Below, piece by piece: positions 1 to 8,451 of a DNA stretch of 51,392 bases. A program made the position numbers and the translations under genes. The notes under the pieces were generated by a model. That model ran no database searches and was not told the origin of the DNA. It worked only from the letters and a program-made list of their open reading frames with translations. Every line of letters begins with the position of its first letter. Positions within the stretch are counted from its first letter, which is position 1. The stretch comes from Thermoguttaceae bacterium (GTDB taxonomy: Bacteria > Planctomycetota > Planctomycetia > Pirellulales > Thermoguttaceae): NCBI GenBank assembly GCA_017447865.1, contig JAFSMO010000082.1:1-51392 (forward strand), in the 5' to 3' direction.

Positions 1-63
1 GAATTTCCTTCAAGGATTTTCAGGCCACAAACCGATTAACATTTAATTTTCAAAACGTTCATC

Positions 64-138
64 AAGTGCAAGCATAAAGTCCCCACTCGATGACAAAAAT
101 TTTGCGCTTAGGTGGGGGCTTTATGCTTGCACCTGACC
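64..138. repeat. MITE-like inverted-repeat element, copy 1
   Basis: Two 21-nt arms (66-86 and 112-132) pair with a single G-T wobble around a 25-nt loop. The arms read GTGCAAGCATAAAG and then CCCCAC. A second copy in the same orientation lies at 50330-50402. It sits just 3' of the sialidase-like gene, so it could also work as a 3' hairpin. No ORF or transposase is inside. The repeat is seen directly; mobility is inference. Confidence 0.8.
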
Positions 139-139
139 C

Positions 140-175
140 ATTATTCGTTATTCGTTATTCATTATTCGTTTATTC
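140..175. repeat. Degenerate heptamer array (xTTATTC)
   Basis: Five consecutive units close to GTTATTC recur with a 7-nt period, with A/G variation in the first base and one extra base in the last unit. It lies between the inverted-repeat element and the stop of the sialidase-like gene. It belongs to the class of short tandem heptamer repeats found between genes in many bacteria. Confidence 0.75.
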
Positions 176-186
176 CTGACTTCCAA

Positions 187-1236
187 CTATTTCTCCGGCG
201 CTTTCACCGGCGCCACGACCACCGACGTATTGGGCGCTTTTCCCGTGTAGAACGCGCAGTAGTGCACGCCGTCGATCACCGTCGAGTTCACGTTTCCCGA
301 ATCCCACGGCACTTCGCTCCCCAGGCAGACCACTTCACATTCCGGCCACGCCTGCGAATTCTCAAAAACGTCTTCCGGCTTCACCACGCGGCGGCGCAAA
401 ATTCCCTTCCCGCGGTGGTAGTAGTAATTGCTCAAAAGTCCCGTCTTGGGGTCCAGGATCAGGCTCGGCGTGGAGGCCATGCAGTCGGCGATGTTCGTGT
501 CGGTGCGCGTCCAGGTCTTGCCGTAGTCCGTCGAAATGAGCTGCTTCTGGCATTTTCCCGTCTCGACCCGCGCCACGGCGAGGATCTTTCCGTCGCCCAG
601 ATAAACCGCGGCCTGCTCGGTCGGCCAGTCGTCTTTGCTGATCTCTTTCTCGATGATGTTCTGCGTCCAGGTCTTGCCGTTATCGGTGCTCACGACCGTC
701 CCCCACGCATGGCACGGGCCGTTATCGCCGTAATTCCCCTGGAACCAGAGCGCCATCAGCCCCACCGTCGGGACCGAGAACACGTCCGTGATCTGCATCG
801 GCATCGGGTCCAGGTGCGGGGTCGAGATCAGCTCGTAATTCACGCCGTCCTCGCTCCGGTACAAATCGTGCTGGATGCCTTTCCCGCAGCGGCGGATCCA
901 GACGAGCAGCGCGCCGTTTTCGTCCAGACCCTTGCCGATCGTCACCTCGCCCCAGTCGGGGGAGTTCGCGACGAGTGTCTCGGGCGACCACGTTTTACCG
1001 CCGTCTTCGGAAGTCCGCGCCCACACACCACGCACGCCCTCGCCGATGGAGTGGCCTGTCCCGCGGCTGTAAATGCAGACCAGTTTGCTGCCAAGCGCCT
1101 GAATGACCGGCCAGGAATTGTAGCCCGGAACGTCCTGCACGACGAGCGACTCGGTGAGCGGCGTCTGCGCGTTCAGAACGACCGAAAAAGTGGACGCGAG
1201 AAGTAAAATGAAAAAGGCAGGAAGCTGGTTTCGCAT
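187..1236 (-). CDS. Secreted sialidase-like (BNR/Asp-box) protein
   Basis: Likely an exported exo-alpha-sialidase-type beta-propeller that removes terminal sialic acid from glycans. Seen: an N-terminal signal peptide (residues 1-24, ending near LNAQ), three Asp boxes SEDGGKTW (76-83), STDNGKTW (183-190) and STDYGKTW (235-242), and a degenerate one near 128-134. I start at the ATG at 1236 because GGAG lies 7 nt upstream; a TTG four codons earlier overlaps that SD. About 349 aa fits one catalytic propeller with no extra lectin module. The FRIP arginine motif of classical GH33 enzymes is not visible, so the hydrolase function is probable rather than certain; a non-enzymatic BNR protein is the alternative. 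The nan genes at 39-44 kb and the O-acetylesterases at 17-23 kb support sialic-acid work. Confidence 0.8.
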   Translation of the reverse strand: MRNQLPAFFILLLASTFSVVLNAQTPLTESLVVQDVPGYNSWPVIQALGSKLVCIYSRGTGHSIGEGVRGVWARTSEDGGKTWSPETLVANSPDWGEVTIGKGLDENGALLVWIRRCGKGIQHDLYRSEDGVNYELISTPHLDPMPMQITDVFSVPTVGLMALWFQGNYGDNGPCHAWGTVVSTDNGKTWTQNIIEKEISKDDWPTEQAAVYLGDGKILAVARVETGKCQKQLISTDYGKTWTRTDTNIADCMASTPSLILDPKTGLLSNYYYHRGKGILRRRVVKPEDVFENSQAWPECEVVCLGSEVPWDSGNVNSTVIDGVHYCAFYTGKAPNTSVVVAPVKAPEK

Positions 1237-1340
1237 GGGTGACTCCAAGGGTTAAAGGAAAAACCAAAAGGGCATAAAAAGACTTTCCCGCCAAACCCGC
1301 AAGAAATGCGGCTCGCGGCGTTACAGCCCCTTTTTTCGCG

Positions 1341-1369
1341 ATTATACACAATATTCGCGCTACGTGCAA
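1341..1369 (-). promoter_or_regulatory. Sigma70-type promoter of the sialidase-like gene
   Basis: On the minus strand TTGCAC (1364-1369) and TATAAT (1341-1346) are 17 nt apart. The expected start leaves a leader of about 100 nt before the ATG at 1236. Confidence 0.6.
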
Positions 1370-1702
1370 GGGGTTCCGGAAATTTTTTCCAATTCACCCA
1401 GAATATTACTATTTAATCTACAGAAAGAAAGTAGAATTTGACGATACAACAAGATATACAATACACACAGTTTAGGCAAAGGGTTTTAAGATAGAAAATT
1501 CAGTTTTTTTATTTTTTGGGAAGGACAAAACCATATAAATATGGTATATTATCAATGGGTACAGTTTTTTTTGGGAAAAAAATGGAAAAAAAATGGAAAC
1601 TGCCCTTCCCTCTCTGCGGTTTTTGTGTTATAAATAGCATTGCAGAACCGATTCGATGCAGAGATTGAATGGAATCAGAATAAAAAACTGACAGGATATA
1701 CA
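1370..1702. other. A+T-rich intergenic stretch before the FlgM-like gene
   Basis: No convincing gene. It has long A and T runs and a CCATAT-AA-ATATGG palindrome at 1531-1544 that could be a binding site. I could not place a good -35/-10 pair for the FlgM-like gene. The reading frame open from 1640 starts before the SD-supported ATG and is not extra protein. Confidence 0.5.
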
Positions 1703-2014
1703 ATGGAAATTAACAAACTGTCAAATGTCTCGGGGGTGAGCCGAATCAACTCAGTCCACCAGACAAAAATGGAAGAAGGCACCGCGAGCATTTCCAAAAA
1801 ACATGAAGCCGCTCCGAAACAGGATGTTGTGGACGTGAAAACAACTCAGTCCAGCGCGCAGCCGACCGATGTAACTTTTTCAGGCGTAAAAGTCAACGGG
1901 ATCCGTACCGACCTGGTGAATCGTGTCCGCGCGGAAATCGCTGCCGGAACGTACGATACGCCGGAAAAAATGGAGATCGCCCTGGAAAAAATGCTCGGGC
2001 AATTATTCGATTAA
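1703..2014 (+). CDS. flgM: FlgM-like anti-sigma-28 factor
   Basis: Small protein of 103 aa that probably binds and inhibits the flagellar sigma factor FliA. Seen: a low-complexity, Ser/Thr/Gln-rich N-terminal half and a C-terminal helical pair with the FlgM-type pattern VRAEIAAGTYDTPEKMEIAL near residues 70-95. The start is chosen at ATG 1703 because AGGA lies 8 nt upstream; an in-frame ATG at 1640 would add 21 residues in A+T-rich DNA with no SD. No flagellar gene is nearby. A terminator follows at once, so it is a single-gene unit. Family assignment rests on the C-terminal motif only. Confidence 0.65.
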   Translation: MEINKLSNVSGVSRINSVHQTKMEEGTASISKKHEAAPKQDVVDVKTTQSSAQPTDVTFSGVKVNGIRTDLVNRVRAEIAAGTYDTPEKMEIALEKMLGQLFD

Positions 2015-2035
2015 CTCCAGATTTTGGGGAAACAG

Positions 2036-2068
2036 AAAGCCCGCTCCGCGTTCGGACGTGGGCTTTTT
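2036..2068 (+). terminator. Rho-independent terminator after the FlgM-like gene
   Basis: AAAGCCCGCTCCG pairs, with one bulge, with CGGACGTGGGCTTT, and is followed by TTTTTGTCTTTT. Confidence 0.75.
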
Positions 2069-2133
2069 GTCTTTTAAAACGAAAAAAGGCGCAAAACGAA
2101 TTCAGCCCCTTTCTCTCCCGGTTTTCTACCGAT

Positions 2134-2376
2134 TTATTTATCTTCTTCTTTCAGAAGGGTAAATCCCACATGCAGGAACACAAGCCAGAAAAAATGCACG
2201 AAGAACAGAAGCCCCAATCCCCCAGCAATCCAACCGAAAATTTTCCCCGCCGCGTAATCACCGACCAGACAAAGCAGGCCGCTTACCCCCGCCGCCACGA
2301 CTGACGCCATCAGGAGAAACAGACTGGCGACCAGCAGGTAAAACAAAATTTTCGGGCAGGATTCAAGGAGTTTCAT
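2134..2376 (-). CDS. Small two-helix membrane protein, unknown
   Basis: Eighty residues with two strongly hydrophobic segments (about 10-32 and 43-70) and a short charged tail (KEEDK), so an inner-membrane protein with both ends probably on the same side. The ATG at 2376 has no clear SD (upstream is TTCCTCAAATACC), which lowers confidence. I recognise no family. It lies downstream of cysS on the same strand but behind that gene's terminator-like hairpin. Confidence 0.5.
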   Translation of the reverse strand: MKLLESCPKILFYLLVASLFLLMASVVAAGVSGLLCLVGDYAAGKIFGWIAGGLGLLFFVHFFWLVFLHVGFTLLKEEDK

Positions 2377-2527
2377 GGTATTTGAGGAAGTTGAGTTAAA
2401 ATATTCAAATTGTATGATTTATTATAGCAAAGTTTGGAAGAAAGTCAAGAGCGAAAAAGGAAAAATTTCCGAAGAGTTTTTGGAAAGTTCGTTTTTCGCG
2501 AGAAACCTGGCCGTCCGCCAAACGAAA

Positions 2528-2547
2528 GAGGAGGGTCTCCCCTCCTC
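2528..2547 (-). terminator. Terminator-like hairpin after cysS
   Basis: GAGGAGGG and CCCTCCTC form a perfect 8-bp stem with a 4-nt loop; on the minus strand it runs into TCTTTCGTTT. The T tract is imperfect. Confidence 0.6.
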
Positions 2548-2573
2548 CAAACGTTTAACCACGGGTCAAAATT

Positions 2574-4130
2574 TTAGTTCCGGCTCCACTCGGTCACTCC
2601 GCCCGGACGGTCTTCCAGGGTGATCCCCAGCGCGTTGAGCTGGTTCCGGATGGCGTCGGCCGTCGCGAAGTCCTTCGCCTTTTTCGCGTTTTTGCGCAGC
2701 TCGATCAGAAGGTTCATCAAGTCGTTCACCAGATTCGAGTCTTCGCCCTCTTCCTGCTTGATCTCTTCCTCGAAAACGCCCAGGATGGCGGCAAGTTCCC
2801 GGAGGATCCGCGCGCCGATCTTCAGCTGGTCGGCCAGGGCTGCGTCTTTCGTTTCTTCCAGTTTGTTTTCGTCCACGAATTTGTTCAGGCGCTTCAGCAG
2901 TTCGAACAGTTCACCGATCATCCCGCCGGTGTTGAAATCGTCGTCCATCGCGGCGAGGCAGCGGGCGCGGCACTCGGTGATCCCCTTCAGGAAATCGCCC
3001 TGGATCGAACCGGCGAAATCATCGCCATCGACGCGGTTTTTGGCGTACGGAAGCGAGTAGAAACTCTCGCCGGTCACCCGCTCAAAACGCTTGAAGAAGC
3101 GGTAGAACGCCTCCATGCCGGCGCCGATCTGGGCGATGCGCTCTTTGCTGTAGTCGATCGGGCGGCGGTAATGCGTCGAAAGGACGAAGAACCGGATGTT
3201 CTCGCCGGTGAACTCCTTGAGCATGTCCTTGAACGCTGCCGCGCCCTTGGATTTGCTGATCTTTCCGCCTTCCTGACTCGCCAGGTCGCCCTCTTCCGGC
3301 TCGGCCGCGCGGGTTTTGCGTCCGCCGACTTTGCCGATCTCGCTAGACGCCTGCATCAGGCCGTTGTGCATCCAGTACTTGACGTACGGTTTGCCCGTGC
3401 AGCACTCGGACTGCGCGATCTCGTTTTCGTGGTGCGGGAACATCAGGTCCAGCCCGCCGCCGTGGATCTCAAAAGTGTCGCCGAGCATCTCGCGGCACAT
3501 GACGGAGCACTCGATGTGCCAGCCCGGACGGCCCGGTCCCCACGGGCTTTCCCAAGACGGCTCGCCCGGTTTGGCGGCTTTCCAGAGCGCGAAGTCGGCG
3601 GCGTTACGCTTCTGCGAGGCCGTTGAACCGCCTTCGCCCTGCATCTGTTCGAGCGTCCGGTGCGAGAGTTTGCCGTATTCCGGGAATTTCGCGACGTCGA
3701 AGTAAACGTCCCCCTCCGCCGGGTACGCGTAGCCGCGGTCGATCAGGCGCTGAATGAACGGGATCATGTTCTTGATGTGCTCCGTGGCCCGCGGGAAATC
3801 GCTGACGGTCGTCACGTTCAGCGCGCGGATGTTGGACTGGTAGTCCTCGGTCATTTCGGCCGCCAGCGCCGCCATGGAAATGCCGCGGGCGTTCGACTCG
3901 GCGATCAGTTTGTCGTCCACGTCCGTGATATTAATAATGAACCGGACGTCGTAGCCGTTGTACACGAGGTAACGCTTCACCGTGTCGAAAATGACCGGCC
4001 CGACCATGTGCCCGATGTGGCTCGGTTTGTAAACGGTCGGCCCGCAGAGGTACATCCCGACTTTGTTCGTGCCGGAGACGGTTTTGAATTCTTCTTTCGA
4101 CTTCGAGAGCGTGTTGTAAATCTGAATCAT
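2574..4130 (-). CDS. cysS: Cysteinyl-tRNA synthetase
   Basis: Class I aminoacyl-tRNA synthetase that charges tRNA-Cys in the cytoplasm. Seen: the HIGH motif at 38-41, the KMSKS motif as KISKS at 290-294, zinc-site residues C29 and C208 (WHIECS) and the HHENE block near 233-237, then a helical anticodon-binding C-terminus. At 518 aa it is longer than the usual roughly 460; a polar insertion of about 28 residues (262-289, rich in Glu, Gly and Arg) sits just before KISKS. The start has AAAGGA about 8 nt upstream and a good promoter. It appears to be transcribed alone. Confidence 0.97.
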   Translation of the reverse strand: MIQIYNTLSKSKEEFKTVSGTNKVGMYLCGPTVYKPSHIGHMVGPVIFDTVKRYLVYNGYDVRFIINITDVDDKLIAESNARGISMAALAAEMTEDYQSNIRALNVTTVSDFPRATEHIKNMIPFIQRLIDRGYAYPAEGDVYFDVAKFPEYGKLSHRTLEQMQGEGGSTASQKRNAADFALWKAAKPGEPSWESPWGPGRPGWHIECSVMCREMLGDTFEIHGGGLDLMFPHHENEIAQSECCTGKPYVKYWMHNGLMQASSEIGKVGGRKTRAAEPEEGDLASQEGGKISKSKGAAAFKDMLKEFTGENIRFFVLSTHYRRPIDYSKERIAQIGAGMEAFYRFFKRFERVTGESFYSLPYAKNRVDGDDFAGSIQGDFLKGITECRARCLAAMDDDFNTGGMIGELFELLKRLNKFVDENKLEETKDAALADQLKIGARILRELAAILGVFEEEIKQEEGEDSNLVNDLMNLLIELRKNAKKAKDFATADAIRNQLNALGITLEDRPGGVTEWSRN

Positions 4131-4178
4131 GGTCAGGTCCTTTAAACGATTTTAGGGGAAATTTGAAAACGTTTCGTA

Positions 4179-4206
4179 ATTATACCAAATTCACAGAAAA
4201 ATGCAA
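4179..4206 (-). promoter_or_regulatory. cysS promoter
   Basis: Minus-strand TTGCAT (4201-4206), a 16-nt spacer, then TATAAT (4179-4184), leaving a leader of about 40 nt. I see no T-box-like leader. Confidence 0.7.
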
Positions 4207-4260
4207 GAGGGAAAATTTTCTGCACCTTTTTTTTAATCCCGATTTTGTGCGAGCGGAGAC

Positions 4261-4297
4261 AAAAAAAGCTGACAGCGAATCCGTTCACTGTCAGCTT
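4261..4297 (-). terminator. Strong terminator of the secretin gene
   Basis: AAGCTGACAG (4267-4276) pairs perfectly with CTGTCAGCTT (4288-4297). On the minus strand the stem is followed by seven or more T. Confidence 0.9.
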
Positions 4298-4320
4298 CCC
4301 GATTAAGAATCACTCACGTG

Positions 4321-7300
4321 TTACGGCTTAGGTGAAACACCCAGTGATTCCTCCTCTTCTTCCTGGATGATGATTCGAGGCGTGACCATCATCATCAGGC
4401 TCGTCGTTTCGCGTCCAATACCGGTGTTCTTGAACAGACGGCTGATGAACGGAATTTTGTTAAGAATCGGAACGCCCTTTTCGTTACGGCCTTCACTCAG
4501 ACGTTTGATACCGCCGAGGAGGATCGTACCACCGTCAGGAACGCTGACCGTCGTCGTGACCGTGACGTAGGAGTACTCAGGCAGCTGGACCGTCGTACCT
4601 GTGGCAGAACCGGAAGTCGAAGTCTTCTTGTTCTTGTCTTCGTCGTCGCTCGAAGTATCACGGCTGGATGACGTGCTTCCGGTGAAGGTGAACTGGGTCA
4701 CGTCGCCGATCTGGCTGAAGAACGGAACGACCGTCAGACGGACGTAACGTCGGTCAGGTGAAGCCACGGCCTGGACTGTCATGAAGGTTCCTTCGGAGAG
4801 GACCACGATGACCGGCTGCAGGGCGGCCGCGAAGTCACCCACGACCGGGATGACCGAGACCACGAACGGCGTATCCGTCACGTCTTGCACCAGAGCCTGC
4901 TGGCCGTTGAAAAGTGTGACTTTCGGGGCCTGGAGGATGTTGCTGCGTTCGGTACTCTGCGAGGCTTCGAGGAACAGGTAGGCTTCCACATCGGAGAGGA
5001 TGGAGAATCCCATCGTCGCTCCCGCGTTGTCGCTCATGTTGAAGTTGCCGTACATCGGAAGCGCAAGCGCCGAGCTGCCCTGATTCAGTTTGATGTCAGC
5101 GGCCGAAAGGTTGGTTCCGTAGTAGTCAGCTGTCGCTTTCGCGGCTTCGTGATAGGACGTCGGAATACCATTCGTCGTCGAGTGTGACGCGCCTCCCGTT
5201 CCGGTGAACGCCGAAGAGTTGTTCGACTTGAAGTTGACGTTGAAGTCCACACCAATTCTTTCGTAGAATGCGTCGCTCAAGGTGATGAAGCGGCACTCGA
5301 TGGTGATCTGGAGGTCCTGCAGACGGCGAAGCTGTTCGAGCAGGTTGGAGATCTGTTCGTGAACTTCCTGGGTCTGGCTGACCACGAGGCTCAAGTTGAC
5401 GTTGAAGGAGGAGATCGTACCGGTTCCACCACCGTCATCCCATGTTTCAGGGCTGACCGTCGTTTTGATCAGTTCGATCAGTTTATCGAAGTCTTCCTGA
5501 GACGCACCACCAGCGTTTCCGGCTGCGGGTGAACCAAATCCACCGCTCGCACCGCCGCCAACGACCGCACTGGGAGCACCGCCGCCCATCGGGACGGAGA
5601 CCTGCCCCATTCCGCCGGGTGCCATCGCGGCATCCGCAGGAGCGTTCACGTTCTGGGCCGAAACGACCTGGGGTTGAGAGGCCGCATTCGCCATGGCGCT
5701 CATCCACGGAGCTGCATTGGCGTTGGCCGTGCCCATCGCGGAGCGCAGTGCGCCTTCGAGGCCCATGTTCGACGAGGGCTGGAAGTTCGGGATCGGGATC
5801 ACCAGGTCAGCGACCGGGTAGGTCACCGTGTACGTGTCCGTGTCCTTCTTCGACTTGCTGGTGATCATCAGCACGTCGTTGCGAATGGTGTAGTCCAGAT
5901 TCAGCGGTTCCAGGATCAGATTCAGGGCGCTCTTGAGCGGGATCGTATCCTGAATGTTCAGGGTGACCGGCTGGGACGGCTGGACGCTCTGCTCCGCCAG
6001 TCCATCCGGCGCGAGGTGAATGGTGATCCCGGCCATCTGGGCCAGTTCATCCATCACGCTGGCGAGCGGCTGGTTCGTATAGCGGGCCTGGATCGGCGTG
6101 CTCATACGCTTCTGGATCTCCAGCTCTTTTTCGCTGTAGCGGGTTTCCTGTTTCTTGTACTTGGCGCGCTTGTTCGTGATCTCGTTCCAGTTTTCGCCGT
6201 ACACGAGGTCTTCGGTCTGAGGCGTGGAGGCTTTGTCAACTTCGAGGAACGACTTGACGACGCCGTCTTCCTTCTCAGCACGGATCTTCTCGTTCAGGGC
6301 CTTGCGGTTCCACATTTTCCCCATGGTCGCCATCTGCTGGGCGAACGAGGAATCCGGGTAAAGCTCGACCGCGCGTTTGCCCAAAACTTCGGCTTCGGCG
6401 TAACGGTTTTCACGAATCAGCGTGTTGAACTCTTCGGACATTTCCTTGAGTCTGGTTTCGCGTTCGTTGTAGTAATCATCGCGGGCCTGAAGTCTTTCCT
6501 TGCTCTTGGCGTTGGAAGTATTCAGGTCGATCTCCGCCTGATTATCACGGATGTAACCTTCCATCTCGGCGACCTTGGACTTGACGTTGCGCAGAAGCAT
6601 TTCCTTCTGGGCGTCAGCCAACGCAGACCCTTCAACCTTTTTCTGGTATTCTTTCAAAGTTTCCAGAGCGGCTTTCGGATCTTCCTGGCGCATCGAGCGG
6701 GTTTTCTGAACCGTGTTCTCAAACTCCGTGACCATCTGACCAAAGAGGGCCGTCTGATCAACAGTCGGAGCCGCGGCGGGAACCGAAGGAGTGCCAGCGT
6801 TCGGAGCCGCGTTGGGATCCATGGCGTTTCCGCTGAGCATCGCCTGCATTTCCGTCAGACGATTGGCACTGGCCGGATCCAGTTCGGAGCGATACTGTTC
6901 CGCCTGCATCACAATCTGGCGAGCCTGGTCACGATTCCCCATTTGAAGAGCGGCCTGCGCCTGCTGGAGAAGTGAGTAACCAATGCTGCTCTGGTCAGCC
7001 GGGGTTTCCGCACCGACCTGAATGTTATGCGTTGTATCCGTCGCGGAGTTGTACCCGGCATTCTGAGCGGTCTGTGCTCCCGGAAGTTCCAGACCCGTGA
7101 CCGGCTGAAGCTGCGGATCTAATGCAGGAGCAGGACTTTCGGCGATCGGAGCCACCGGAGTACTTTGGGCGACCTGCGTATCCAGCGCCGGAGCTGCCGG
7201 AGTGATCGGGGCGACCTGGGGATCCAGGGCCGGAGCCGTCGGAGCGCTTTGAGCGATCTGGGTATTCGGTGCCTGAGCCGCCGGAGTTTTCCCGGATTTC

Positions 7301-8085
7301 TGGGCGCGGGCGTTATCGATGCGGGCCAGAAGGTCTTTCGGCTGGACTTCGTACTGATTGTACTGAACGTCCAACTGCTGGGCAGCGATCGAAAGCGACG
7401 CGGCCTCGTCAAGTTTTCCCCACCCGAGAAGCGTCTGGGCCTGCTCGATGAGCGACTTGGCCATCAGGCGGCGAACGTTTTCGGTTTTGCCCTCTGACTT
7501 GAGTTTCGCCAGCGTATCACTAAAGTTCTGGATGTGCTTCAGAACATTCTCGTGCGTGTCGTCATTTGCATTGTACGGAATGTTCATGGACCCCGCCTCG
7601 TTGGCGAACGTGGTCGCACGGGCGACGTCCCCTTCCGCTAAAGCCAGACGAGCTTTAATGATACAAAGATTTCTTTTCCCGACGGCTTTGGGATCTGCCG
7701 GGTTCATGTTCACGGCAGTCGCTCCGACGGCGGGAGCCACCGGGGCGGCCTGAAGCCCCGAGGTGGACTGAATATCCATCAGAAGTTTTTCGGGAGAGTC
7801 TTCACCGGGACCAAAAACCGCATTGAGGGTTTTCGCCTGATTGGCCCAGTGGGCAGCCTGCTGCGCGTTACCTGCCTTCAGTGCCTCGCGTCCAAGCTGG
7901 ACGAACTGAGCGGCTTGCGCTTTGGTATTTTGGAGATTGGCTGTTGGTTGAGCATTCAGACCTGAAGGACCATTGGGATCTAGTTGCCCAAAGGCGCTCT
8001 GCGTCAAAATCACCAACGAAACAGCTGCAATCGCCGCAACTAAGTGTGCTTTGAATCTGTTCATTGTGTTTCTTAATCTCTTCAT
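4321..8085 (-). CDS. Secretin (GspD/PilQ-type) with TPR-like N-terminus
   Basis: Outer-membrane secretin of a type II secretion or type IV pilus-like machine. Seen in order: a signal peptide (residues 1-34, ending SAFGQ); Ala-rich helical repeats resembling TPRs (about 50-260); a Pro/Ala/Gln-rich repeat tract built on variants of APALDPQVA (about 270-335); more helices and coiled coil (360-640); an STN-like segment near 665-735 (LASVMDELAQMAGITIHLAP); a Gly/Ala-rich linker; and the C-terminal secretin domain with VPDGGTILLGG and GVPILNKIPFISRLF. At 1254 aa it is far longer than GspD (about 650), mainly because of the N-terminus. No partner ATPase or inner-membrane gene is nearby. AAGG lies about 9 nt before the first ATG; a second in-frame Met is at codon 8. 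The two DUF1559 pseudopilin-like proteins nearby are possible clients. Confidence 0.9.
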   Translation of the reverse strand: MKRLRNTMNRFKAHLVAAIAAVSLVILTQSAFGQLDPNGPSGLNAQPTANLQNTKAQAAQFVQLGREALKAGNAQQAAHWANQAKTLNAVFGPGEDSPEKLLMDIQSTSGLQAAPVAPAVGATAVNMNPADPKAVGKRNLCIIKARLALAEGDVARATTFANEAGSMNIPYNANDDTHENVLKHIQNFSDTLAKLKSEGKTENVRRLMAKSLIEQAQTLLGWGKLDEAASLSIAAQQLDVQYNQYEVQPKDLLARIDNARAQKSGKTPAAQAPNTQIAQSAPTAPALDPQVAPITPAAPALDTQVAQSTPVAPIAESPAPALDPQLQPVTGLELPGAQTAQNAGYNSATDTTHNIQVGAETPADQSSIGYSLLQQAQAALQMGNRDQARQIVMQAEQYRSELDPASANRLTEMQAMLSGNAMDPNAAPNAGTPSVPAAAPTVDQTALFGQMVTEFENTVQKTRSMRQEDPKAALETLKEYQKKVEGSALADAQKEMLLRNVKSKVAEMEGYIRDNQAEIDLNTSNAKSKERLQARDDYYNERETRLKEMSEEFNTLIRENRYAEAEVLGKRAVELYPDSSFAQQMATMGKMWNRKALNEKIRAEKEDGVVKSFLEVDKASTPQTEDLVYGENWNEITNKRAKYKKQETRYSEKELEIQKRMSTPIQARYTNQPLASVMDELAQMAGITIHLAPDGLAEQSVQPSQPVTLNIQDTIPLKSALNLILEPLNLDYTIRNDVLMITSKSKKDTDTYTVTYPVADLVIPIPNFQPSSNMGLEGALRSAMGTANANAAPWMSAMANAASQPQVVSAQNVNAPADAAMAPGGMGQVSVPMGGGAPSAVVGGGASGGFGSPAAGNAGGASQEDFDKLIELIKTTVSPETWDDGGGTGTISSFNVNLSLVVSQTQEVHEQISNLLEQLRRLQDLQITIECRFITLSDAFYERIGVDFNVNFKSNNSSAFTGTGGASHSTTNGIPTSYHEAAKATADYYGTNLSAADIKLNQGSSALALPMYGNFNMSDNAGATMGFSILSDVEAYLFLEASQSTERSNILQAPKVTLFNGQQALVQDVTDTPFVVSVIPVVGDFAAALQPVIVVLSEGTFMTVQAVASPDRRYVRLTVVPFFSQIGDVTQFTFTGSTSSSRDTSSDDEDKNKKTSTSGSATGTTVQLPEYSYVTVTTTVSVPDGGTILLGGIKRLSEGRNEKGVPILNKIPFISRLFKNTGIGRETTSLMMMVTPRIIIQEEEEESLGVSPKP

Positions 8086-8205
8086 TTTCTAAGCCTTAAA
8101 TGTAGAAATGAAACCCGGTGTTGAATGACCATTCGGTCAGGCACGTGTCCAAAATGGCTCGACTTCCCGATTCCATGAATCTATACCCATAAATGACTAC
8201 CAAGA

Positions 8206-8234
8206 GTAATACAAATTTCAATGAAAAACGTCAA
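8206..8234 (-). promoter_or_regulatory. Secretin gene promoter
   Basis: Minus-strand TTGACG (8229-8234), 17-nt spacer, TATTAC (8206-8211). The leader would be about 110 nt and shows no riboswitch-like fold that I recognise. Confidence 0.5.
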
Positions 8235-8326
8235 GATGAATTTCAGAAGTTTTTAGAGATTTTTGAGATTTTTTCCAAAATTGTTGAAAAACGCCGGAAA
8301 TAAAAGGCCCAAATACGGCATTTTTT

Positions 8327-8451
8327 AGTTAGGAGTTAGGAGTGAGGAGTTAGGAGTTTGCGCTTCGCGTAATGTTGGCTGCAGAAAGACCTAAACCTGT
8401 AAAAGCCGAAGGCTTTTCCAACTCCTAACCCCTAACTCCTAACTCCTAACT
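8327..8451. repeat. Composite inverted repeat with heptamer arms and side hairpins
   Basis: The left arm has four 7-nt units close to AGTTAGG (8327-8358), and the right arm has the complementary units (ACTCCTA type, 8419-8451). Between them lie the small self-pairing blocks GCGCTTCGCG and GCCGAAGGC. The right arm abuts the stop codon of the PEP-CTERM gene. The same two kinds of side hairpin occur in the inverted repeat at 35401-35511. Together with the promoter this accounts for the gene-free stretch 8086-8451. Confidence 0.8.
8399..8418 (-). terminator. Hairpin terminator after the autotransporter-strand gene
   Basis: On the minus strand AAAAGCC-TTC-GGCTTTT forms a 7-bp stem with a tight loop ending in four T. 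It lies inside the composite repeat. Confidence 0.5.

Noticed and set aside
112..1206. Long plus-strand ORF opposite the sialidase-like gene
   Set aside because: Arg/His/Pro-rich shadow of a real gene on the other strand; no SD and no family pattern.
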